A stretch of DNA of 44,820 nt from DRGT01 sp035685445 (GTDB lineage: Archaea > Thermoproteota > Nitrososphaeria > Nitrososphaerales > Nitrosopumilaceae), in contig DASSAK010000039.1 in the NCBI GenBank assembly GCA_035685445.1, positions 1 through 44,820 on the forward strand, written 5' to 3'. The notes beneath the pieces are model-generated. The model had not been told where the DNA came from and made no database searches. It worked only from the letters and a program-made list of their open reading frames with translations. Shown here piece after piece: positions 24,363-31,411 of this stretch. The first letter of the stretch is position 1; the number at the start of each line of letters is the position of its first letter. A program made the position numbers and the translations under genes.

Positions 24363-24674
24363 TTAGCCATAATCAATTCTTTTCACACGAACTTGACTTC
24401 CAAACGATTCCAAGTAATGTCCAACAAAGTTCTTTATTTGCTCTCCAATTCTAAAGCCAAGCGCTCCTTCCATCATACCAGATTTTTCAATGATTGAAAA
24501 CATTTCTGCACTTAGATGCAAATTAAAAAAACTCCAGCCTGCTTTGTCAAAGCGTTTCCCAATTGTATACCCATCAGAAACGTTGCATTTTTTCTCAAGA
24601 GCATCCATTGCCTTTTTAACTAAAACAATTTCTTTATCATAACTTCTAGTTGAAAGCTGGAATAATGGCTGCAT
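24363..24674 (-). CDS. Hypothetical protein, 103 aa
   Basis: A soluble protein, MQPLFQLSTRSYDKEIVLVKKAMDALEKKC, followed by GKRFDKAGWSFFNLHLSAEMFSIIEKSG and a terminal SFGSQVRVKRIDYG. It has mixed helix and strand, no signal peptide and no recognised family. It is divergent from the uracil-DNA glycosylase gene, 33 nt apart, so the two share a compact promoter region. Confidence 0.7.
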   Translation of the reverse strand: MQPLFQLSTRSYDKEIVLVKKAMDALEKKCNVSDGYTIGKRFDKAGWSFFNLHLSAEMFSIIEKSGMMEGALGFRIGEQIKNFVGHYLESFGSQVRVKRIDYG

Positions 24675-24707
24675 TGATATCTATGAAAAACATAGTGATT
24701 TAATCTA

Positions 24708-25364
24708 ATGCAAAAATCTCTAAAAAAACATAATCGAAAAATCATTAAATGCAAAAAATGTCCCCGCCTTGCAAAATACATTAGGAATATTCCAAAACCA
24801 AAGCGATTCCAAGATCAACCCTATTGGGCAAAACCTCTTCCTGGTTTTGGTGATGTAAATGCAAAAGTTCTGATAGTTGGACTTGCCCCTGCTGCTCATG
24901 GCGGAAACAGAACAGGGAGAATGTTTACGGGTGATTCATCAGGGGACTGGGTTGCAAAAACACTATACCAAAATAAATTTGCAAACAAGCAAACCAGTAC
25001 ACACAACAAGGATGGATTTTCTCTAACCAACGCATACATTACTGCAGTAGTGCGGTGTGCACCACCAAAAAATAAACCACTTCCTGAAGAGATTGCAAGC
25101 TGCTCAAACTATTTAGAAACAGAGCTAAAACTATTAGAAAACACCAAGGTATTGGTTTGTCTTGGAAGAATTGCATTCACACAATTGTGTAAGATTCTAG
25201 GAATTAAAGGGGAGCAGTTTTCTCATGGACATACGTTTTCATGGAACCATTACACAATAATTTGCTCGTATCATCCAAGCAGACAAAATACGCAGACTGG
25301 ACGCTTATCTTGGAAAGACTGGAACGTGATTTTTAAAAAGGCCAGAAAAATGTCCGAAATTTAA
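24708..25364 (+). CDS. Family 5 uracil-DNA glycosylase (UDGb)
   Basis: A 218-residue DNA-repair enzyme that removes uracil and other deaminated bases. Motif 1 is GLAPAAHGGNRTGRMFTGD (about 58-76), which lacks the catalytic Asp/Asn of families 1 and 4 and is diagnostic of family 5. Motif 2 is HPSRQNTQTGRL. Four cysteines (15 and 18 in CKKC, 117 and 132) are the expected ligands of the [4Fe-4S] cluster. Length is normal. It stands alone with an ATG start. Confidence 0.93.
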   Translation: MQKSLKKHNRKIIKCKKCPRLAKYIRNIPKPKRFQDQPYWAKPLPGFGDVNAKVLIVGLAPAAHGGNRTGRMFTGDSSGDWVAKTLYQNKFANKQTSTHNKDGFSLTNAYITAVVRCAPPKNKPLPEEIASCSNYLETELKLLENTKVLVCLGRIAFTQLCKILGIKGEQFSHGHTFSWNHYTIICSYHPSRQNTQTGRLSWKDWNVIFKKARKMSEI

Positions 25365-25430
25365 AATTAAAACAGATACGGATGATTTCTTAGTGCTCCT
25401 TATATTGCTGATTTTAAGATTTTTAAAATA

Positions 25431-26321
25431 ATGAGTTATGGGCACATAAATTACTATGCAGTATTTTTTATTGCAACATTTTTAGCTGCCATTCCAATTG
25501 GAAATTCATACGCAGAAACAGAACAAAAATTTACCACCATACAAGGAAAAGACCTTGAAAACAACTCTTTTGCAGACATGATTCTAAAAAACATTGAGAT
25601 TGCAAATCAGCGAATTGAAGCAATGCAAGATGCCGAACGAGAAAGAATAGAGCACCAAAAATTCATTGAAGAGCAAAGAAGAATCGCACAGGCCGAGCTT
25701 GAAAAAGATTTGGCATCAATGAACAAAAAATATAAAGATTTCACACCGCGAAACGCATTTGCAAGTTTTGTTTCAGGATTTAATTCCACACATCATGGAA
25801 TATACTGGGATCAGTTTGATTATCTTGATGCAAAGGTTCAGCAAGCAAACAAAGCAAAAAACAGTGTACTTGCTAATGGTGGATCATACACAGACGCAAT
25901 GAAGCAATATGTCAAGCATGCATCAATATCACGAGCAGAAATGATAAAGACAGTTTCAGTTCTAAACATAAAACACGGATTTTCAGATGAAGACATTAGC
26001 TCGCATTTTGATGAAAACGGCAAGCTTCCCAGATACGAAAACGACAATTACACTCCAAAATGCTTTGGATGTGAAAAGTATGAAAAAATAAAGCAACAAA
26101 TTCTAGAAAAATCAAAGAGTGTTACTCCAACTGAGAAAACACCAGACATCACAAAAATAGACAACCAAATGGAGATTCAAAAACTACAAAGCAAGCTGGA
26201 AAACCTAAAAAAAGAATTTCTTGATGAGGATGACCTAAAACGACAAAAGCAGCTAATCAACTCTATGAACCAAATAGTTGAAAGGCTACAAGCACTGCAA
26301 GAAAAAGACAAAACCCTCTAA
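25431..26321 (+). CDS. Secreted coiled-coil protein
   Basis: A 296-residue exported protein. The signal peptide is YYAVFFIATFLAAIPIGNSYA, with likely cleavage after A-Y-A near residue 28. It is followed by a long charged helix (NIEIANQRIEAMQDAERERIEHQKF), a middle globular part with FASFVSGFNSTHHGIYWDQFD, a CFGCEKYEK cysteine pair near 212-215, and a C-terminal coiled coil (IQKLQSKLENLKKEFLDEDDLKRQK). There is no C-terminal anchor. Cell-envelope location is inferred; function is unknown. Confidence 0.78.
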   Translation: MSYGHINYYAVFFIATFLAAIPIGNSYAETEQKFTTIQGKDLENNSFADMILKNIEIANQRIEAMQDAERERIEHQKFIEEQRRIAQAELEKDLASMNKKYKDFTPRNAFASFVSGFNSTHHGIYWDQFDYLDAKVQQANKAKNSVLANGGSYTDAMKQYVKHASISRAEMIKTVSVLNIKHGFSDEDISSHFDENGKLPRYENDNYTPKCFGCEKYEKIKQQILEKSKSVTPTEKTPDITKIDNQMEIQKLQSKLENLKKEFLDEDDLKRQKQLINSMNQIVERLQALQEKDKTL

Positions 26322-26437
26322 ACCCTTTTTATTTTAATAAAAATACAGAAAAAATTCATACCCCATAGAGAAAATTGTGGCACACTGTATTCTACGAAAG
26401 TTTATTATCAATAGGTTAGTTTTTTTTTTTGATATTT

Positions 26438-26587
26438 GTGGCACTAAAAAGAGTTACAATAATGCTTGATGAGGATCTTTTAAAAAAACTCAGAAATAAA
26501 CAGGCAAGTCTTCTAAAAACAGAAAAAACTTCGGTAAGTCTTTCAAAGGTTATCAATGACATTCTAAAAAATTCTACAAAAAAATAG
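26438..26587 (+). CDS. Small ribbon-helix-helix DNA-binding protein (GTG start)
   Basis: A 49-residue frame from GTG: MALKRVTIMLDEDLLKKLRNKQ, then TSVSLSKVINDILKN. It has the beta strand RVTIML and two helices of the Arc/CopG fold, with the turn T-S-V-S-L-S. It is a paralogue of the protein at 1742. An 11-T run and a TATA-like tttattatc lie upstream. The zinc-ribbon microprotein begins 3 nt after its stop, making a two-gene micro-operon. Probably a DNA-binding regulator. Confidence 0.75.
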   Translation: MALKRVTIMLDEDLLKKLRNKQASLLKTEKTSVSLSKVINDILKNSTKK

Positions 26588-26590
26588 AAG

Positions 26591-26710
26591 TTGGCTGAAA
26601 AAATAATTTGCTGGAACTGTAATTCAGAAATAGTCCAGTATCATGATTCAGGATACAAAGGGGATAGAGGAAGATGTCCTATTTGCGGCGTGGATTTTCC
26701 TTTAGAATAA
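26591..26710 (+). CDS. Zinc-ribbon microprotein, 39 aa (TTG start)
   Basis: The TTG start gives MAEKIICWNCNSEIVQYH...CPICGVDFPLE: C-x2-C at 7-10 and C-x2-C at 29-32, a textbook zinc ribbon of 39 residues. It starts 3 nt after the ribbon-helix-helix gene and is surely co-transcribed. It may act as a small nucleic-acid-binding or adaptor protein; no specific family is recognised. Confidence 0.7.
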   Translation: MAEKIICWNCNSEIVQYHDSGYKGDRGRCPICGVDFPLE

Positions 26711-26729
26711 AAAAGAAAAAACTGTAATC

Positions 26730-26864
26730 CTATAGACCTAGGATTGCAGCTAATACTCCTGCACCAATTGGAATCCCCAATCCCAAAAAGAGAAGATCAA
26801 AGGAAACAACTTTCCTAAATGATGCATGGATTTGTTTTCTCCAGACACTAGTTTCTGTTTTCAT
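26730..26864 (-). CDS. Single-pass membrane microprotein, 44 aa
   Basis: A minus-strand ATG at 26864 opens a frame with a polar/basic N-terminus (MKTETSVWRKQIHASFRKVV) and a C-terminal hydrophobic helix (FDLLFLGLGIPIGAGVLAAIL) ending GL. It probably sits in the membrane with the basic part inside. It is convergent with the zinc-ribbon gene. The gap from 26865 to 26960 shows no further gene. Confidence 0.55.
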   Translation of the reverse strand: MKTETSVWRKQIHASFRKVVSFDLLFLGLGIPIGAGVLAAILGL

Positions 26865-26962
26865 CAATTCTATTATTCATGCAAAAGGGATAACCACTAG
26901 TAAGCTGCGCTGATAATTTCTTAGCTAGTTTGTTTAATTCTGGTGTCAATCCATGAAACATT

Positions 26963-26973
26963 GTATTTATTAG
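26963..26973 (+). promoter_or_regulatory. TATA box of geranylgeranyl-reductase-like gene
   Basis: tatttattagg is centred about 28 nt upstream of the ATG at 26996, supporting a leaderless start there. Confidence 0.5.
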
Positions 26974-26995
26974 GTCACATTAAACGAAAAATCAA

Positions 26996-28006
26996 ATGAA
27001 GATAGCAGTTTGTGGAATGGGGGTTGCCGGCTCTTACCTGATGGCTCGACTCAAAAACGATCACGAGGTTATCGGCTTTGAGAGAATGCCAGAACAAAAA
27101 CACGACTCTATCTGTGCATGGGGCACAATCAAAAGTACCATGACTGAGCTTTGCGATAAGGTAGGTGTTGATTTTTCAAAGTATGTTATCCATGATGGAA
27201 AAAAAATGCATGTAGATATGAACAACCAAGACCAATTCCAGATCGGGCTACATGGTTTGTGTACATACAATAAACTTGGTCTGATCAAGGATTTTATCAA
27301 AGATTGCACCGTTCACTACGGAGTTTCGCCAAAGCTAGTAGACCTAGAAAAAGAATTTGATATTATTGTTGACTGTACAGGTTTTCATAGAGTGTATTTA
27401 CCAAAGCTTGAACGAGATTTTTTCTTGCCAACTTATGAATACAAGATACAATATGATGACAAGGTTCCATTTGATGATTTTTACATAAAGCCATTTCCAG
27501 GAATGAGTGGTTATTTCTGGTATTTTCCACTAGGTGAAAAGACGGCACATATTGGTGCAGGAGATTATCATAAGCAACATATTGTAGAGACTGACAAGTT
27601 TTTCAAAAAATATGGAGGTAAAGTAACAAAAACAGTGGGCAGACCAATCAGACTTGCAACACCAGACTTGTGCAAACCATTTTACAATGGAAAGGTTGTT
27701 GGAGTTGGCGAATCAATTGGAACTGTTTATCCACTTTTGGGAGAAGGAATAATTCCAAGCATGATGTGTGCAGATATCTTTGTAAAAAATCTTGGAAACA
27801 ACGAACAGTATGAAAAAGAGGTTTTAGAATATTTCAAAATTTATGGCAAGGTCTTCAAGTTTGTCAGAAAAAAGATTCACAAGGATTTCAGCATACTAAA
27901 ATCACTTGCAGATGTACTTTCAATATTTCGTTATATGAAAAAAAATGAAGATAGGTTTGGAATGGAAATTCATATGCGAGATTTAATGAAGGTAGCAAAG
28001 GCATAA
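26996..28006 (+). CDS. Geranylgeranyl reductase-family flavoprotein
   Basis: A 336-residue FAD-dependent oxidoreductase. The N-terminal dinucleotide fold shows KIAVCGMGVAGSYLMARL (G-x-G-x-x-G) and the acidic end of strand 2 in HEVIGFERMP. DIIVDCTGFHR and the second FAD motif GVGESIGTVYPLLGEGIIPSM match the geranylgeranyl reductase/digeranylgeranylglycerophospholipid reductase family, which saturates isoprenoid lipid chains. A lipid or quinone side-chain saturation role is likely but not proven. It is somewhat shorter than typical GGR (about 390-450 residues), lacking part of the C-terminal domain. Confidence 0.78.
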   Translation: MKIAVCGMGVAGSYLMARLKNDHEVIGFERMPEQKHDSICAWGTIKSTMTELCDKVGVDFSKYVIHDGKKMHVDMNNQDQFQIGLHGLCTYNKLGLIKDFIKDCTVHYGVSPKLVDLEKEFDIIVDCTGFHRVYLPKLERDFFLPTYEYKIQYDDKVPFDDFYIKPFPGMSGYFWYFPLGEKTAHIGAGDYHKQHIVETDKFFKKYGGKVTKTVGRPIRLATPDLCKPFYNGKVVGVGESIGTVYPLLGEGIIPSMMCADIFVKNLGNNEQYEKEVLEYFKIYGKVFKFVRKKIHKDFSILKSLADVLSIFRYMKKNEDRFGMEIHMRDLMKVAKA

Positions 28007-28069
28007 AATTTTTGAGTTCCTAAAAACAACTACAGATCGGTTATATCTGAAAACGTTGCATTATACAAT

Positions 28070-28174
28070 ATGAAGATACATTGTGAGTGTGGAATTTGTG
28101 GTCACATTGTTGACCAAGAATGCATAATTAATGATTGTGATTGTTGTGTCAACTTTCATGTCCGTTCTGGATAA
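28070..28174 (+). CDS. Cysteine-rich microprotein (34 aa), putative metal binder
   Basis: A 34-residue frame with seven cysteines: CECGIC at 5-10, Cys 18, and CDCC at 23-26, plus His 4, 12 and 30. A TATA-like ttatat lies about 27 nt before the ATG, consistent with a leaderless transcript. It is similar in style to the Cys-rich microprotein at 246 (CxxCxC, CCC), though not clearly homologous. Metallothionein-like or zinc-binding function is an inference. Confidence 0.6.
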   Translation: MKIHCECGICGHIVDQECIINDCDCCVNFHVRSG

Positions 28175-28197
28175 ACTATTTTTTCTATTTTGAAAAA

Positions 28198-28902
28198 CTA
28201 ACCAAATGTTACAGATCCAAATCCTTCTCGTGTGGTTCTATTTGATTTCATGTTATAATCATAAATGATATCAGAGTATTCGTCTAAGACTTCTTTCATT
28301 TGGTTAGTGCTTTCTGCAAGATAAAATCCTGGACAATCTCCAGTAAACTGGTATGATGCATGCACACGCGCATTTCCGTTTTCATTTTCAAGCCATGTTG
28401 AAAATGGGTACAAATAACACACCCCAGGTCGTGTTGGATGAATGCTGCATGCACCTTCTTCATCTAGAAACCTGCAAGAGATATGAGTTCCATCGTCTGC
28501 TTCTGTTTCGTCCTTTTTTCTTTTCAGATTAATGGTAGTCATTGTAGTTGATTGACCAGATGGTCCTGCTTCGCTCCAAGTAACAGGAAGAGTTTCATTT
28601 TTGATAAAATCTGATGTTTTTTGATACTTTAGTCCTGCACCAATTGTAATTAGATCATCAGATGTTAAAGGAAGTCGTCCTTGTCTATCACAGCAATTAT
28701 GACAGTCAGGCCAATAACACTTCCAAAGAATGTATTTTTTTTCGTTGAGCAAAAATGGAATATGAAATACAACGTCCTTTATTTTGAGTGCATGATCAGC
28801 AACATTTGAGATTTTTCCAAGTTGAAAGTCTTTAAGAATAGGATCAACATCCCAATTTTTTTCTAGTAGAGATAAAGATTCAGCAATTTCTTTGTAAGAC
28901 AA
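28198..28902 (-). CDS. YkgJ-type cysteine-cluster protein
   Basis: A 234-residue protein of the YkgJ/CxxCxxCC (putative zinc or iron-sulfur) family. The first ligand group is DCHNCC, the next CRFLDEEGACSIHPTRPGVCYLYPF, with the diagnostic C-x-I-H/Y-x-x-R-P-x-x-C pattern, and a final DCPGF. An N-terminal helical extension of about 60 residues precedes the cluster. The metal and function remain unclear for the family. The start is TTG at 28902. It is divergent from the gene at 28938 (35-bp gap). Confidence 0.87.
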   Translation of the reverse strand: MSYKEIAESLSLLEKNWDVDPILKDFQLGKISNVADHALKIKDVVFHIPFLLNEKKYILWKCYWPDCHNCCDRQGRLPLTSDDLITIGAGLKYQKTSDFIKNETLPVTWSEAGPSGQSTTMTTINLKRKKDETEADDGTHISCRFLDEEGACSIHPTRPGVCYLYPFSTWLENENGNARVHASYQFTGDCPGFYLAESTNQMKEVLDEYSDIIYDYNMKSNRTTREGFGSVTFG

Positions 28903-28937
28903 CTATTGAGTTATAACAGGATTTTCAGATATTATTA

Positions 28938-29258
28938 ATGTTGAGTGATAAAGGCAAGTATGCGTCAGCTACTGAGAATAGAAGATTTGTTTGGTCAGAA
29001 ATTATATGGCCTCTAATTCTTGAGCTAAATGATGTTTCATTTACACTAAAACAATATCAGAAAAAACGAGATGAGATTTGTTCAAAAAAAAATGTTAGTG
29101 TAACTGTCACATCAAGAGGATTAGTGTCATTAATGCAGAAAGGGATTCTCTATAAAGAAAATGATCTTTATTCTATACATTATAGATTAATTGCATACAT
29201 GAGATTAAAAGCAGATTGTGATTATGCAACTGCAATTCATGAAGCTCAAATGAAATAG
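28938..29258 (+). CDS. Hypothetical protein, possibly winged-helix
   Basis: A 106-residue protein (MLSDKGKYASATENRRFVWSEIIWPLILELND). The stretch VSVTVTSRGLVSLMQKGILYKENDLYSIHYRL has the helix-then-hairpin character of a winged-helix domain (R-G-L-x-x-L-M-x-x-G-I-L-Y), but I see no named family. It is basic. It precedes the tRNA-Gln gene by 56 nt. DNA binding is only a guess. Confidence 0.7.
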   Translation: MLSDKGKYASATENRRFVWSEIIWPLILELNDVSFTLKQYQKKRDEICSKKNVSVTVTSRGLVSLMQKGILYKENDLYSIHYRLIAYMRLKADCDYATAIHEAQMK

Positions 29259-29332
29259 TCTAATTTTTTCACTAACTAAATCATTATATTCTAAAATTGC
29301 AAAACCGAATCAGTAGCCCGATAGTCTAGTGG

Positions 29333-29348
29333 CCAATTGATTTTCAGG
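29333..29348 (+). other. Non-canonical tRNA intron in the D-loop
   Basis: Sixteen nt interrupt the D-loop after G18-G19. Removing them restores the loop AGTGG-TTAA. The boundary can slide by up to 2 nt because GG occurs at both ends, giving the same mature tRNA. CC at the intron 5' side and GG at its 3' side can pair, consistent with a relaxed bulge-helix-bulge. Confidence 0.8.
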
Positions 29349-29368
29349 TTAAGGATTCCGCGCTCTGG

Positions 29369-29383
29369 ATCTCAGGAGAGGAT
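29369..29383 (+). other. Canonical anticodon-loop tRNA intron (37/38)
   Basis: Fifteen nt lie between G37 and A38, the usual archaeal intron site. An internal CTC-AGGA-GAG hairpin can form. The boundary may slide by 1 nt because A occurs at both ends. Confidence 0.82.
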
Positions 29384-29425
29384 ACGCGGGGACGGCAGTT
29401 CGAATCTGCCTCGGGCTACTATTTT

Positions 29426-30025
29426 TTATCGAGAAGCTTGAGCTATTCTTTCTAGCTCGTGTTTTTTCTTTACAGATGGTGCACTTTGATCATTTGCTGC
29501 AGCCAAAATAAGATGTTCAGCCAAATGTTCTTCTATGGCTTTTGGATTTGAAAAGGTAGCCTCTTTAACACCATCTGCAATGAATCTTAATGCTAAATCA
29601 ACACGACGAATTGGAGAAACATCAACCGATACGTGATAAACTGTTCCACCATAAACTATTCTGGTAGTGTCCTCGTTTGGTGCAGAATTTTCTATTGCAC
29701 GAACCAATACTTCAACTGGATTTTTACCTGTCTTTAGATGAATTATTTCAAATGAAGTTTTAACAGTGTTTGTAAGGCGGGTTTTTTTGCCTGCCATTCT
29801 ACCAGTGTTTTTTGCATATTTTTTTCCAAAGTGCATTAATTTGTTTACAAGACGTTCTACAATGTTTACATCTGCTTTGTTGAATCGCTTTAATGCTGAA
29901 CGGCCAAATGTATTTGGCAAAATTTGTTTTCGCAAAGAAATTGCAGTCTTTAATCCAGGATCCTCAATTGAGATTTCTGAAATATCCCACTTTCTAAATA
30001 ACAAAAGATTCTGAGTTTCTGCCAT
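29426..30025 (-). CDS. rps7: Ribosomal protein uS7
   Basis: A 199-residue archaeal uS7, a primary binder of the 3' major domain of 16S rRNA. Typical segments are LPNTFGRSALKRFNKADVNIVERLVNKLM, GKKTRLTNTVKTSFEIIHLKTGKNPVEVLVRAIENSAP and PIRRVDLALRFIADG. The ATG lies 2 nt after the rps12 stop, with an AAGGAG ribosome site inside the rps12 end. Last gene of the operon; its stop is 7 nt from the convergent tRNA-Gln. Confidence 0.97.
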   Translation of the reverse strand: MAETQNLLLFRKWDISEISIEDPGLKTAISLRKQILPNTFGRSALKRFNKADVNIVERLVNKLMHFGKKYAKNTGRMAGKKTRLTNTVKTSFEIIHLKTGKNPVEVLVRAIENSAPNEDTTRIVYGGTVYHVSVDVSPIRRVDLALRFIADGVKEATFSNPKAIEEHLAEHLILAAANDQSAPSVKKKHELERIAQASR

Positions 30026-30027
30026 AA

Positions 30028-30465
30028 CTATCTCCTTGGTTTTTCTTTTTTACCTATTACTAATTCATGCAATGAAGTATCATTTACTTTGAAAACTTTG
30101 TACCGCACACCTGGAATATCTCCCATTGCACCACCCTGAGTGGCACCCATTCCTTCTATATGTACTTCATCATGTTCATCAATAAAGTTCATTGCGCCAT
30201 CTCGTGGCAAAAATGCAGTAACTGATTTTCCATTTTTGATTAATTGAACTCTCACACATTTTCTTACAGCAGAGTTTGGTTGTTTTGCTTCAATTCCAAC
30301 CTTTTCTAAAACTATACCACGTGCTTGTGGCGCACCAGCAAATGGATTTGCCTTTCTATCTAATCCTAATTTTCGTCTTTTGTATGTAGAGATAGACCAA
30401 CGCTGTCTCTTTTTTTTAGCTTTCAAAACGCGACCAGCAAATAAACCAAGAGGAGATTTTGCCAC
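30028..30465 (-). CDS. rps12: Ribosomal protein uS12
   Basis: A 145-residue uS12 of the decoding centre. The conserved loop KQPNSAVRKCVRVQLIKNGK, which contacts A-site codon-anticodon pairs, and GDIPGVRYKVFKVND near the end are present. It starts with GTG, 4 nt after the nusA stop, with GGAG about 11 nt upstream. It is co-transcribed between nusA and rps7, the usual archaeal order. Confidence 0.97.
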   Translation of the reverse strand: MAKSPLGLFAGRVLKAKKKRQRWSISTYKRRKLGLDRKANPFAGAPQARGIVLEKVGIEAKQPNSAVRKCVRVQLIKNGKSVTAFLPRDGAMNFIDEHDEVHIEGMGATQGGAMGDIPGVRYKVFKVNDTSLHELVIGKKEKPRR

Positions 30466-30469
30466 GGCG

Positions 30470-30934
30470 TTACAACTCCAATGTAGTTTTTTCAGGACTG
30501 TTTATCAAAACACTAGAAATGTCAAAATATCTTTTTGCAAGTAACCTTGCTTTTTCAGCATTACGACCTTCTCTTCCAACAACAATTCCTTTCTTTCTTG
30601 GATCAACAATAACAATTGCTTGTTTTGAGCCATCTGCTCTTTCATTTAATTTAACTTCAGAAATAAGTTTTGAATTTAACATATTTTTCAAAAATTTTGC
30701 AGGATCATCATCAAATTCAACAAGTTCAACATTTTTCTTTACAATGTTTTGAAGTGATTTAATGTGAGAACCACCTTTACCAATTGCCAACCCCATTTTT
30801 CCAGAATTTACAACAAAAATAACCCTATTTTGTTTTTCATCTTCAACACAATCACGGGCTGTCGCACCAGTGACATTTTGAAATAACGACATTAGTCGCA
30901 TTTGATCAGTTGTTAGTTTGATTTCTTGTGTCAT
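30470..30934 (-). CDS. nusA: Archaeal NusA-like protein (two KH domains)
   Basis: A 154-residue NusA homologue made of the two KH domains only, without the bacterial N-terminal RNAP-binding and S1 domains. The GxxG loops are GKGG (in MGLAIGKGGSHIKSL) and GREG (in GIVVGREGRNAEKA). A GTG two codons upstream is possible, but the ATG at 30934 has AAGGAG 5 nt ahead, which decides the start. It binds RNA and probably assists elongation or termination. Its place before rps12 is conserved in archaea. Confidence 0.93.
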   Translation of the reverse strand: MTQEIKLTTDQMRLMSLFQNVTGATARDCVEDEKQNRVIFVVNSGKMGLAIGKGGSHIKSLQNIVKKNVELVEFDDDPAKFLKNMLNSKLISEVKLNERADGSKQAIVIVDPRKKGIVVGREGRNAEKARLLAKRYFDISSVLINSPEKTTLEL

Positions 30935-31016
30935 ATTCACTCCTTTTCTCTCGAAGGCTGAACAGTCTCATTTAAACTTTCATCATTTTTGTTTGCGTGC
31001 AAAATTTTTAACATCA

Positions 31017-31328
31017 TTAATTTTTTTCAGCTTCTTTTAGAATTGATTTAATGTTTGAATCACTTAGGGAATTAAATGAAACAGTAGAAACTCTGAATTG
31101 CAACCCACAAAGCTTTCCAAGGGCAACTGAAGACCCATTGAAATTGACTGTAGGAATTTTGGACTTTTCTGCATTTGATTGAACTTTTTCTGCAATATTA
31201 TTTTGAATCGAGCCAGAAACAATAATCAATTTTGAATCTTTTAAAGAATTCAATACTTGTTTTGAACCTAGTGTACACTTGTTTTCCTTGATTGCATCTT
31301 TGAGTGCTTTTTCAAGTAATTTACTCAT
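31017..31328 (-). CDS. rpl30e: Ribosomal protein eL30
   Basis: A 103-residue L7Ae-fold ribosomal protein: LEKALKDAIKENKCTLGSKQVLNSLKDSKLIIVSG, with the core G-S-K-Q-V and SSVALGKLCGLQFRVSTVSF (L-G-x-x-C-G) typical of eL30. An AGGTGA site precedes the ATG by four nt. In many archaea this gene follows the largest RNAP subunit directly; here three secreted-protein genes lie between them. A 76-nt gap separates it from nusA, so a second promoter may be present. Confidence 0.93.
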   Translation of the reverse strand: MSKLLEKALKDAIKENKCTLGSKQVLNSLKDSKLIIVSGSIQNNIAEKVQSNAEKSKIPTVNFNGSSVALGKLCGLQFRVSTVSFNSLSDSNIKSILKEAEKN

Positions 31329-31411
31329 TCATTCACCTTGTATAATCGAAGCTCTTCTGAGGCCTTTATTAGCTTTATTGATTTACTACTCACAAAACAA
31401 ACTTTATTTCA

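Larger units (their letters stand above)
29315..29418 (+). tRNA. tRNA-Gln (anticodon CUG) with two introns
   Basis: The acceptor stem AGCCCGA pairs perfectly with TCGGGCT plus discriminator A at 29418. The D-arm GTCT...GGAT, anticodon stem CCGCG/CGCGG, loop CT-CTG-G..A, and T-arm GGCAG-TTCGAAT-CTGCC complete a 73-nt mature tRNA once 16 nt are removed from the D-loop and 15 nt from the anticodon loop. T33, A14, A21, G18-G19 and T54-T55 are in place. The anticodon CTG reads CAG. A TATA-like ttatattc lies about 25-30 nt upstream and an attttttat tract follows. No CCA is encoded. Confidence 0.9.
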
